Assembly: GCF_028583425.1 (NCBI RefSeq)
Contig: NC_072800.1
Location: 93,527,001 to 93,591,000, forward strand
DNA: 64,000 nucleotides
From: Eublepharis macularius
Taxonomy: Eukaryota; Chordata; Lepidosauria; Squamata; Eublepharidae
Direction: 5' to 3'
In this document: piece after piece, positions 1-10,600 of the stretch
Position numbering within the stretch: the stretch's first letter is position 1
Layout of the letters: the number at the start of each line of letters is the position of its first letter
Translations under genes and position numbers: made by a program
The notes under the pieces: generated by a model
What the model was told of the DNA's origin: nothing
The model's input: only the letters and a program-made list of their open reading frames with translations
The model's database searches: none

Positions 1-1440
1 TGTGGACTGCCAGCAAGGCTCTGCAGATACCTTGTGAGGAAATGGAAGTGCTGGAAATGGGGGAAACTGGAAATCCCGGGCCGAAACTCCTTCAGCTACT
101 AACCAGGGCTACTCCACATGCCTCGTTTGCCCTGGGTTCAGTACTGTTGATACGTGGTTTCTTTTCCTGCTTCTTCACAGCATCCTGCTGCATTCATGCA
201 CCTCCTGGGGTTTCTCCAGCATTTCTCAGGTCTTTTCCAAACCTGTTTTGCTGAGAAGTTTTGGAAAAGATCTCAGCAAAGTGCAGAAAATTTGGATCTT
301 CCCAGAGGATCCCATCCACACGGCAGCCATTTTCATTACTTCTGTTCCCACATCAAATATTTCCTACCCCCTGTGAGGGGAGCAGGCTTTTTTTAAAAAA
401 ATCAGCAATTGAAAATCATATTGTTGTTACAATCTGTGAAGAGCTGAATTCTCTGAATTACCAGCTTTAATTTTTTAAAAGTCTCTACCCTTTTCATTGC
501 AGAGAAAGGCACATCTCTGTAATTAAAGGGGCTAAAGGCTTAATTTTTAAAAAAAGAAAAGCTGGGAATTATTCAACTGCTGTTTTTTCAATGAAAAACA
601 AAAAGCCCTGGTGGCACAGGGCAGGGGAATGGCGGCTGTTGGGGAGACTGGGGCTGGGAAACGGCAAGATAACCTGCCACGTGGAAGCCCCTTTGTCACT
701 GCGCTGTATCTGCAGCTGCAACAGCAGTGGGGAAACTAAAGGAGCCCGTCTCCTTATGGGAAAGACCTGGACAAGATCCGCTGCTTTCAGAGTGGTGTAG
801 ACACAGCTCTTTACCAAGCTTGCATCTTTCACTGCACTGTTTCAAATGTCCCGTCGTGGGCTTGCACCCATGCGCTGGGACTCTTAGATGAGTCGTGGAG
901 TCCCACAGGTCCCTATAGGGCCCCCATGCTGCCTTTTGGAAGCATCTTCTGCCAATGTGCCTGCCCGGAGAGCCAGGGTGCAGACTGGCATGCCTGCTGA
1001 GAGCTGAGCGGCAGGAGAGCCAGCTGAGCTGGTAGGCAGGATTCCTCTCTGGCTGGTTTCTCACTGCCAGATCCTTCCTGCTGGATGAGGTGGTATTTCC
1101 TTCCCCTGGCTCTCTTGGTCTGCTTGCAGCTCAGGGTTCCAGGTCTCGAGAGGTTGGAGACCACTCCAGTTGCATCTCTGAACTTTGCTACCAGCCACCT
1201 CTTCATTCTTATTGTACAAACAAGGGGGTGCTGTTTGAACTGGGGCCAGAGGATTTGGGGGCTCTCCAAGGCCTTTGCAAAAATATTGGCAAGTCTTTCT
1301 GGAGAAGAGCTGAATAATGCAAGGGATTGGTAAGCAGGTCTGAGCTTTGCATCTGTTCGACAGAACTCTGTTTATATTTTTAAACCTGGAACCCGGATGT
1401 AGTTCCAAGAATTGCAACTATTCTCACATCTTTAAAAGAG
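1..1440. other. Gene-free flank, nothing recognised
   Basis: No exon-like segment with good splice borders, no protein family and no repeat that I recognise. The short open frames overlap on both strands and none resembles a known protein. Probably intergenic, or an intron of a gene lying to the left. Confidence 0.5.
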
Positions 1441-1661
1441 ACGACTTAACTAGCAGCGTTATGGTGGCGCCAGGGCGCTAGGGGGCGCTCAAGGCAGGCC
1501 TGTCCTGCTACTTCCCTATGGTTGCTGCAAAGAGGCTGCCGGACCTTTTCTCGCAATACGGCAGCGCCACCTACGGACAAAAGGCGGTCAGTACAAGCGC
1601 TTAACAGCGCGACGTCTTTCAAAGCTGCCACTGCCTGGGGATGCGCGCGCATCATCTGGTC
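1441..1661. promoter_or_regulatory. CpG-rich patch with two CTCF-like motifs
   Basis: This ~200-bp patch is much richer in CpG than its flanks. Around 1471-1490 the + strand reads GCGCTAGGGGGCGCTC, close to the vertebrate CTCF core. Around 1561-1577 the - strand reads CCGTAGGTGGCGCTG, a second CTCF-like core in the opposite orientation. The motifs are seen directly. An insulator or boundary role is inference; an orphan promoter or CpG element is also possible. Confidence 0.4.
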
Positions 1662-1881
1662 CTAGAAATGCTGTAGCATAGTGGTTAAGCGGTTGGGACT
1701 GCAAATCCGCACTGTGCTGGTTCGAATCCCGCTGTTTCATGAGCTCAGAAGGCAGCCTTGGATAAGCCCTTCCTCACAGCCCAGCTTCTCAGCTGTTTGT
1801 GGGGGTAATAATAACATTGACTTGGTTTAGCGCTCTCAGTGGGCACTAATCTGTCTAGAAGGGTGGTATATAAATACACTG
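1662..1881 (+). repeat. tRNA-derived SINE with L2-like tail (family A)
   Basis: A pol III A box (TAGCATAGTGG, 1674-1684) and B box (GGTTCGAATCC, 1719-1729) head the element. A tRNA-unrelated body follows, then an L2-like end (AGGGTGGTATATAAATA). Related copies lie at 27991-28187 (+) and 53950-54180 (-). The tRNA-like head is not a functional tRNA gene because it is fused to the SINE body. Confidence 0.8.
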
Positions 1882-1903
1882 TTTTTATTGTTACTGTGGT
1901 GTG

Positions 1904-2293
1904 CAGGGCTTTTTTTCAGCTGGAACGCGGTGGAACAGAGTTCCAGCACTCTTGAAAATGGTCACGTGGCTGGTGGCCCTGCCCCCTGATCTCTAGACAG
2001 AGGGGAATTTAGATCGCCCTCTGCGCCGCTGATGGCCCGAGGGCAATCTAAACTCCCCTCTGTCTGGAGATCAGTAGGCAGGGCCACCAGCCATGTGACC
2101 ATTTTCACCAAGGGTGATTTAAACTTTTAAAAACTCCCCCCTTGTTCCAGCTGATCCAAAGGGACGTCATTGTGTAGTCCTGGGAGCGTGTGTGCACTTT
2201 GCGCATGCGCATGTGGTACCTTCTGCCAAGAGTTGCCCTTGTGCTGGCAACCCACTGAGTTCCACCACCTCTTTTCCCAGAAAAAAAGCCCTG
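1904..2293. mobile_element. hAT-like non-autonomous DNA transposon (MITE)
   Basis: Terminal inverted repeats CAGGGCTTTTTTTC at 1904 and its complement ending at 2293, both with the CAGGG start common in hAT elements. Inside lies a long imperfect hairpin: 1952-2030 pairs with 2035-2107 (GGTCACGTGGCTGGTGGCCC with its near-complement). No transposase frame. The 8-bp flanks (GTGGTGTG and GTGGAGCA) are only partly alike, so the target duplication has decayed or is uncertain. Confidence 0.7.
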
Positions 2294-3226
2294 GTGGAGC
2301 ATAATGTTCAGGAGAGACATTGGGGGCTGGATTTTGCAGCTAAATATTGGGTTCGCAGTAGCTCCTGCCTTCAGCTGTTGCCGTCTCGCCCAGGGAAGGT
2401 CTTTCTTTCTTGAATAAAAGTTTTCATACGACTCCCCTCCCCCTCCTCCACTGAACAGGATTTGGGATTCTATGTTGCTGCTGCTGTTAATACTCTTAGC
2501 AAAACCTGGGAGTCTCCCTCCACCTGTCACAGAATCACAGAGCCTGACCCAGGTCTTTCTCTTATCTTTTTAAAAAGACCACCTGACTGATATAAAGTCC
2601 TTCAAGCTGGAAGGTTGTAATCCGCCTCACCTCCCACACCCTCCTTTTGTATTATTAAACCAGGCCCACTGGTATAATGATTTCTCTCACTGAGTGTGTC
2701 TTCCTCGTCACACACAGGATTCCTTAATCCTGTCCCAGCCAGCACATCAGCTGCAAATCGACGCTTTTCTCTGGATCCTGCAGAGGGTGTCTGGCAAAGG
2801 GAGTGTTGACTCTGGACAGTGGAAATCTTGTTGGTCTCTAAGGTGCCCCTGGCCTGGACTCAAACCCAGACGTTAACTAGGCAGCTTTAACCATTCAGTG
2901 TTTTTGTGGCGGAAAAGCATCCAAGCCCTGCCTGTCTAACATCATACATTGGACTCCCTGCCTAGCTGGGATATCTCCCATCCCTTCTCCCTCCCACCCC
3001 AAGTCCTCTTTTGGTCTGTTGTCTGTTGATTGTTAAATGCTTCGGGGTCCCCCCCCCCCCTCCAGCATCCCATCCTGCCTTCCAAATCCAACTGAACGGG
3101 GAGCAAAAAGAGCAGAATCTTCTCCTGTCCAACACACCACCCCTTACAGGTGTTACCTGTATTTTTCTCGATTAGATTTGAATGTTACATAAGATAACTA
3201 TATATTTCATTCTGGATATGGTTGCC
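2294..3226. other. Intergenic, nothing firm
   Basis: No gene recognised. Around 2826-2850 the phrase CTTGTTGGTCTCTAAGGTGCC suggests a fragment of the dispersed reptile repeat seen better at 5824-6112 and 13552-13900. A run of ten C lies near 3051. Confidence 0.4.
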
Positions 3227-3446
3227 AGACCCTGACCTGGATAGCCCAGGCAAGCCTGAGCTCTTGTCCGATCTCAGAAGCTAAGCAGGGTCAGCCTTAG
3301 TTAGTAATTGGATGGGAGACCTCCAGCAAAGACCCGGCTGCAGAGGCCGGCCATGGCAAACCACCTTTGTTAGTCTCTTGACATGGAAACTCCACCAGGG
3401 GTTGCCATGAGCCTGCTGTGACTTGAGGGCACTCACTACCACAAAA
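3227..3446 (+). repeat. 5S rRNA-derived SINE
   Basis: The head follows 5S rRNA internal-promoter sequence: AGAAGCTAAGCAGGGTCAG (A-box region) and then GGATGGGAGACC (C box). The 3' body (GGCAAACCACC, later CCACCAGGGGTTGCCATGAG) is unrelated to 5S. A full second copy lies at 54558-54780 on the - strand, and a worn copy at 26826-26998. This shows a dispersed 5S-headed SINE rather than a 5S gene. Confidence 0.8.
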
Positions 3447-3640
3447 GTTGCCAGCTCCAGGTTAGGAAATTCCTGGAGATTTTGGAGGTGGAGCCTGGAG
3501 AGGGAGGGGAGGGGGTCCAGCAGAGTATAATGCCGAAGTATCCACCCCCCCCCAGGGCAGCAATTTTCTCCAGGGGATCTCTGTCATGTGGAGATCAGTA
3601 GTAATTTCAGATCTCCAGGCCCCACTTGGAGGCTACAAAC
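3447..3640. mobile_element. Palindromic MITE-like repeat
   Basis: The left end reads GTTGCCAGCTCCAGG. The right end, complemented, reads GTTTGTAGCCTCCAAGTGG. CTGGAGAT occurs in inverted orientation inside. This is a non-coding, foldback-type dispersed repeat common in reptile DNA; its superfamily is not determined. It abuts the preceding SINE. Confidence 0.6.
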
Positions 3641-4380
3641 GAAAGGAGGGGGAAAGCCCAGGTACGTAGAACAACTGAAGCAAAAAAAAAAAAACGGGGC
3701 GAGAAAACACTTCTCAAACAGTCATTCCAAACTTAACAATATTTTGCATATTTAAATTTTTATATTTTGATTGTGCAAAGTGCTAAAGAGTTAAGTGCAA
3801 GTACAATAAATATACATATAAATACAATAAATAAGTACATAAAGTTAGTTGAGATCACAAGTCCCTGTTGTAAGAACTCCAACTGGTGAAAAACAGAGTA
3901 TTGGTCACTTTCAATGGGTTTCCTTTTATCCACAGGCTGAAGACCATCACAGAGGAAAACTGAAGCTGAACATTTAAATATCATGCAGCCGACGGGTTTT
4001 AGCTCGCATATTTCCAATTCCCCTATGGTAGGATTTACTTCTTCATAGGCTAAATCTTCAAAGATGGTCACCCACACTCAGTTTCTCCCTTCACACAGCT
4101 GGCAAGTAATGGAGTTCTGCCGTGTCACAATCCCACCTGGAGGCCGGCAACCCAGTGGAGGCCCTACTGTTTGTCTCCCTCCCCCTCCAATTCCTCTTGT
4201 ATAAAAGCAGCCACTACATCTTCAGCTGGAGAAGCGGGCCTCACTCCGTCTACACAAGGTTTCTCCCGGAGTTTAAAAAAAACGGTTTAATCTTTAAGGT
4301 GCTCCAAGAGGCCTGTTTGTTTTTGCTGCCGCAGAGGAGACGGCTGGCTGCCTCCCCTCTGGCTTCATGGCTTTTCTCCC
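3641..4380. other. Intergenic, AT-rich then plain
   Basis: No gene or family recognised. The first half is AT-rich (3720-3850) and the second half has ordinary composition leading into the zinc-finger gene's presumed promoter. Confidence 0.4.
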
Positions 4381-4463
4381 AGCAAAGGATGCCCGGGCTC
4401 CTCCTCCGGGCCGAGGTGCTCTGTAGAGGGCGCTGTTGCTGATCTCCGCTCTCCTTCCCGCAG

Positions 4464-4502
<39 letters not shown>

Positions 4503-4641
4503 CCCTGCAGTTGCTTGCCAGGTTCTGTTTCTCCCTCCCAGAAGCCCTGCGCCCAGCTTCCTGGTTCCCCTCCAGACAGCTTCCCTCAGCGCTAGCCTCG
4601 CCTCCAAGGAGACAGCCCCCAACAACCCTCAACTGCCCATC
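4381..4641 (+). promoter_or_regulatory. Presumed promoter/5' UTR of the zinc-finger gene
   Basis: GC-rich sequence directly upstream of the start codon at 4642. It carries a (CT)n tract (4465-4498) and a CTCF-like core, TAGAGGGCGCTG, at 4424-4435. No TATA box is evident. The transcription start cannot be fixed from sequence, and further non-coding exons upstream are possible. Confidence 0.45.
4465..4498. repeat. (CT)n microsatellite
   Basis: An almost uninterrupted CT dinucleotide run of about 34 bases in the presumed 5' UTR/promoter of the zinc-finger gene. Length variation here could affect transcription, but nothing in the sequence shows that. Confidence 0.9.
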
Positions 4642-4668
4642 ATGGCTGAATGGGTCCCTCCTGCTCAG
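4642..4668 (+). CDS. ZNF exon 1 (start codon exon)
   Basis: Encodes MAEWVPPAQ and ends phase 0 at a consensus donor (CAG/GTGAGT, 4669). It has A at -3 and G at +4. It is very short but joins in frame to 5257, and the human ZNF282 family has a comparable MAEGMPP-type stretch near its N-terminus. Upstream extension of the open frame cannot be excluded. Confidence 0.7.
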
Positions 4669-7600
4669 GTGAGTTTGGCCAGATTGCAGGGCGGGCATGA
4701 GTGTGCATGCATGTGTTGCTCCTCTGAGGCTAAAAGAGCGGGGCAAGAAATCTCAGGCTTCGGAGGGAAGAAGGGCAGCGCCTCACCCATGCGCGCACGG
4801 TGCAGCAGGGAGTGATAGGGCAAGAGGTGCAGGAATTCCTGTCGTGGGGGAGGGGGCTTGAAAGCACTCCTGTGCTGCAGCTAATGCACGCTGCATGTAC
4901 ACCCTGGTGGATGTGGTTTCCTACAGCAACCACGTACAGCGTGGTCAGTCTGCTCCTGTGATCATAGCTCTGGAAATACCCATCTTGTTGTGTGCAGGGA
5001 TCTTGGTCCAAGTTGGGTCTCCCAGATGCAGGTCAATGTGTGTTTGTTAGGAGAAGCCCCGCCACAGAGGGAGCAAATGGGAGATACTCTGATCTTTGCA
5101 TTCTTGCAAGAGCCGTTAATAGAGGCGGCAGAAAGAGCAAGAGACGCACAGAGTGTTCGAACAGCGAGCTTCTCTTCCAGCTCGAGCTTAGCTGATCTGC
5201 AGGCCAAGGTTCATCTTTCTCTCTCTCTCTCTCTGTCTCTCTCATATTGGGCGCAGTCTTCCAGGGGGCCTTCTGGCGAGCTCCCAGAGGCTGGCTTCCC
5301 CAAAGAGGCACAGCTGCAGACAGCCACGATTTCCCTGTGGACGGTGGTGGGGGCTGTCCAGGCCATGGAGCGGGCAGTGGAGGCGCACGCACTGCGGCTG
5401 CTGAGCCTGGAGCAGAGGTCGGGAATGGCGGAGAAACGGTTTGCGGCCTGTGAGAAGGCGTTGGCGGAGATGGGAAGCCAGCTGGAGAGCAGGGGGACGG
5501 TGCTGGGGACCCTCTTGCAAGAATATGGGCAGCTCCAGAGGAGGCTGGAGAACGTGGAGAACCTGCTCAAGAACTGGAATTTCTGGGTCCTGAGGGTCCC
5601 TGCAAGCTCCTCTGGAGAGGCTTTCAAGGTGAGCGGGGTCTGCTGGAATCAGGGCCGAATCGCCGTCGGCTTGGGGAGGAACTCCACAAAAAGCCTGGAG
5701 CCGCCTTCATAATCTGTCCTCTCTGTTGGACAGTGTAGAAAGGGAAAAAATGGCAATGCGCTTCCCAGTCTCCCAAGTTTCCCAGCCTGGCTGCCTAGGG
5801 GAGATTCTGAGTTGAAACATAGTAAAGAGTCCAGTAGCACCTTTAAGACTAACCAACTGTATTGCAGCATAAGCTTTCGAGAACCACAGCTCTCTTTGTC
5901 AGAAGCAACTTTATTGTAGCATAAGCTTTCGAGAACCACAGCTCTCTTTGTCAGAAGCAACTTTATTGTAGCATAAGCTTTCGAGAACCACAGCTCTCTT
6001 TGTCAGATGCAACTTTATTGTAGCATAAGCTTTCGAGAACCACAGCTGTCTTCATCAGATGCATTGTCAGCACTCTTTACTATTTTGCAACTACAAACTA
6101 ACACGGTTAACTTCTCTGGATCTATGAACTGAAACAGGTGACCACGTTATTCACTCACTCCAGCAAAGCAAAGAGCAAGGCTGGCTTGGAGCTTTGTGGA
6201 GCCTCGGGAAGCCAAAAAGACGGGAAGCCCATTTTTGCCACAGTCAGGGACAGATCAGTTGAAAGCTTTTAATTGGCTTATTTTGCATTGGTGGATTCCA
6301 TTTGCTCGCTCACGTTTTGAACCCAAGCAGTATTTCGATGTTTTGTCAAAGGGTGATGAAAAGGTTGGGGGAAGATGGAAGGATGAAACGGAGGTGTTGT
6401 TTTGCTAGTTGCTTGAATCTGTCGCTGTTGGTTTCTCTTTTTAGTATTTCTGGTACGATCTCTATATTTGGAAGCTGCTTTGAGCGGATGACAGAACAGC
6501 AGCATATAAATATTTTAAATCAGTAAAAGCAATTAGAAACGTTTATTTGCAGCAGTTCTCAAACCTTTTGAAGGGGAACTGACTTCTAAAATTAACTCTG
6601 CTTTTCAGAACCCCCATGCAAAACAGCTCCACGCCACTTCCCCTTCCCAGTATAAAATCTAGGGATCTCAGGCTCCTGAACACTGGACTAGTTCATATTT
6701 TTCATTTAAAATATGAATCTGTACCACTAGTGAGCAACAGGCATATTTTGCACGTTGTGCAAAGGCAAACCCGAATTTACTGTCAAATTATCCAGAGCCA
6801 CATCTCCAGCCCCCCAGCCTCAGCAACCACCCATGAGATACCCACTTTTGGGTCGTGAGCCACACTTTGAGAACCAGTGGCTTATACTGGCTAGCAGAGA
6901 GCCAAGGAGCCAGGTGGGGGACTTCCATCCCAGAGCCATCAACCAGCTGCAGGCTGCAAGTTACTCCAACAACATAATAATAACATTCGATTTATATACT
7001 GCCCTTCAGGACAACTTAATGCCCACTCAGACCAGTTTACAAAGTATGCCCTGTGAGGTGGGTGGGGCTGAGAGAGCTGTGACTGACCCAAGATTCCCAG
7101 CTGGCTACAAGTGGAGGAGTGGAGAATCAAACCTGGCTCTACAGATTAGAGTCCTGCTGCTCTTAACCACTACACCACACTGGCTCTTCAAGTGAATGAG
7201 TTGGCACAAACAGCTGCCCCCATTTCTTGAAGCCATACTTGGGGCTTTGTCTGATGGGAGGAGGGCAGAATACAGCCTGCCAGTGGCTGAAGAGCTCCAC
7301 CAATCTCCCTGCCCCACACTATGGCTATCACAGACAGAAGTACTCTGGAGAATTAACAGAGTTTCTTGAGGCAGAATGTGTGGGTTTATTACCAGTATAT
7401 CCAACGCCATGCTAACGTTTTCTGAACTGTTTTATTATTATTTATTATGTATTATTTTGATAACTCATTTGATTATTTATAATATTTATATTATAATAAA
7501 TAGTATAGTAATAAAACATACTCACTTTCCTCCCCATTGGGGACCCAACGTGGCTTACGGCATCTTTTCCCCTCCTGCATTTTATCTTCACAACAATCCA

Positions 7601-10600
7601 GTGAGGTAGGTTAGGCTGAAAGAGAGTGAGTGGCCCACAATCCCCCAGCAAGCTTCCCTGACAGAATGGGGATTCAGGTCTGTGTCTCCCAGATCTGAGT
7701 CCAGCACTCGAACCGCTACACTGTGCTGGCTGGGTGAGCAGCAAAGAAATCAAAATGCAAATGTCAAAGCTAAAATTCTCAGGGATTCAAAATTGCTGCC
7801 GTGTCCTAGATACCATAAGTAAGACAGTAGCTGCTTGTAATATTTATGAGCCTCCGATATTTCAGAATAAAACAGGTGAATTCAGGTCAGTACAATATTT
7901 TCACACTGAATGGCCCTCTAAAACCTAGACCAAGTCGTTTGCCCAAATATGGGAGGGCCTGGAGCAGATTCTTGACAGTGGTTTCTAAGCAAAGTTACGT
8001 AGAACTCTTCTAGATTTCAAAAGCCTCCCTGATAGTCTGTTTATCAGCCACATAAAAATAAATGAGTCTTGATCCTCTGATTTTCTGCACTTGGGAGTCT
8101 CCAACGAGTTGTTGTTCAAATGCTGTCATTGGTAGCGGATGGTGATGTGTCTGGACTCTTGCAATTTAAGGACTCAGCCGCCTTGGATGAAGCCTCGAGC
8201 CATTTTTCTCACGATAAATGGGAAAACCTACAGGAGTGGCAGAAGGATCTTTACAAGAACGTGATCAAGGGAAACTGCGAGTCTCTGATCTCACTCGGTA
8301 AGGAACTGGGCAGCTGCTTCTGGGACGTTTTCATTGCTCCGATCAGAGGACAGGAGGATGACCTGATCTAAGCCCCTTTCCCTCCCCAAAGGTCGATCTG
8401 TCCACCCACATTCCTGCCCAGGTGGGCTGGGCTGGGCTATGAGACACTAAAAAGAAAGAGTAATGGACAGCAAGAGAGGCTGCAAACATGCAAGGCATGC
8501 TCTGTGCTGGGGTGACCAGAACCTCCACAGTCACTGGCCAATCTGTCTCAGCAAGGCCATAACTCTGCTCGTTTTACCCCCTTACAGCTAGCTCAGGCGC
8601 CCGCCTCTCACTCTCTCCCGGTCTTGTACTCTTAAAGCAATATAGAATAAGCATCTCTTAAATGCAAAATGCCGTCCAGGTTCCAGCTTTGTGTAATCGC
8701 CTTATTCTCCCAACCAGACTTTGCCGTTTCTAAACTGGAAAGTTTGACCTGTATAGAAGAAGGGGACCCACCGTGTGGTCTAACTCAGGCAGACTTGGGG
8801 GAGGAGCCCCAAGAGCCCCCAGCCAATACTGGAAGAGGTAAGCGAGAACTAAACCAACAAGCCACAGCCGCGAATACAGGGGAAGCGTTCGATTTCAACA
8901 TAATGCTGCAGGGGGGGGGGGGGCAACATGTTCTTCCCTGGGGCTTTTCGTTCACATGGTGTTGGAACTGGGCTGCTGGAACGCAGTGCCATGCGGCTGC
9001 TTTTCACATGAGGCAGCCCAGGTGAAACGAGCCGCAGTGGCAGGACAGACACCCATGGGAGGGTGTTTGGGTCTTGGCAGGCACGGGCCTCAAACAGGTG
9101 TCTGTCGATTTCTCAAGTTCTTATATGGCCAAGTGCGGCTTGAGGAATGGGGAAATGCCCGCCCTGGGCAAGGCTTGTCTACAGCAGCGGACCCGCCTTT
9201 TGCAATCCATTCTACTTTGCCATAAGCCGCTTCTGGATTCTCCAGCACTAACTCCTGCAGTCATGTGACCCACACATCAGGCAGAGCCTCGTCACTGGCA
9301 GCCATGTGGGGCGTGCTGGGGGACCCCGAGAGCACAAGGTGGAAACCCTCCTTTCCCCTCATTAGCCTGTTATAAGTTGTTCTGTATTTCATTCACCATC
9401 CCCTCAACCACCGCTCTCTGGGACGCCCTCCACATCTTGGCGGCGGCGGCAGCGGCAGCGGCAGAACTAGGCTCCCCAACGCTCCCCGGGCCCCCGCCCC
9501 TCCGCTCAGCCAAGGTTGATGCCTTCCTCCAGCGAAACAACCGTCCCACAAGCTCTGAAGAGCCTTCCTATTGGAGGAAGGTGCCCAAGGAAGGGCAGAG
9601 GAACGCTCCGGTCTCGGCTGGGTGGGGGACGGGACTAGCCAGTTGCTCCCAGCCAGGAGGGTTGTGGACAAATGACCGACAAGCAGGTAGAAAAGGTGTC
9701 ATTTCCCTGTAACTGCAACAGAACCGTCTTCTGTGGGAACCGAGGTGATCTCTTGGATTAAACAAGAGGATGGCGTGTGCAGGAGGGACCTGGGGAAAGT
9801 GCCAAGCGGAGGCCTCCTTCAAAGCACCTGCAACTGTGAGTATTTTGCATGGACGCTGCCCCCACTCCTTCACATGGGTGGCTTCCCCCCCCCTTCCGAC
9901 TTGCCTTGACAGCCTCCACTGCATCCCCCCTCCCCAGAGAGTTGCGCGTGTGACTTTGCTCAGGCTCTGCTGCTACAAGGCCGACATCGTGGTGTATGTT
10001 ACACAAAAAACTATCCCGTGTTCAAGACGCCACAGGGTCTTGCCTACACATTTATCAACTTAATTGTTGTGGGAGTTATTCTAGCAGTTTTCATACGCTG
10101 CAAGCCATCAAGGCCCAAGGCCCCTCCCTTAGACAGATATACAGATGAGATGTGGGGAGAGATTTGAAATCTCACCTGTTAATTTGCAATCTCCCCCTCC
10201 AGGATTTTCTATATACTCACAAGGGCTCGAGCAGCCCCCTACCCCCCATTTTCTTTTAAAACTCTGATCTGCTCTCTGTGTTCTGGGTTTCTTGGAGCAT
10301 GTGCATTATTCATCAGGTTCGCTGTGTGTGTGTTTCTTTTGGGTCAAAACAGCCAGTGTGGTTTAGTGGTTCAAATGTTGGATGTGAGTTCAAATCCTCG
10401 CCCCAAAACTTCCTGAGCAGCCTTGGGCCTTTCATTTTCTCTCAACCTGACCTGCTTTACAAGGTTGTTGCGATGATAAAACGAGAGTAGGTCAAATTGT
10501 GGGCGTCTCCTTGAGCACCTTGGAGGAAGGGTGGGTGGGACAAAAAGCACTTCACGGAAATAAATACTGCGGGTGGTCACTTTCTCTTGCTTCCTCGTAC

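Larger units (their letters stand above)
5629..8170 (+). other. ZNF intron 2
   Basis: No exon seen. It holds the tandem reptile repeat at 5824-6112 and two - strand SINEs (6972-7186 and 7511-7731). Confidence 0.7.

Noticed and set aside
1662-1740. tRNA gene candidate (good A and B boxes)
   Set aside because: No tRNA cloverleaf 3' half or acceptor closure; it continues into a SINE body shared with other copies in the window.
3227-3320. 5S rRNA gene candidate
   Set aside because: Only part of the 5S sequence is present and it is fused to a repeat body shared by two other copies, so it is a SINE.
4294-4746. 150-codon - strand open frame over the ZNF promoter
   Set aside because: Its length comes from the (CT)n tract, read as Arg-Glu repeats; no other support.
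9377-9712. 111-codon open frame with poly-alanine and [13 protein letters not shown], just before ZNF exon 5
   Set aside because: No usable acceptor in phase 1, poly-alanine comes from a GGC repeat, and the adjoining exon 9722-9835 has its own good acceptor.
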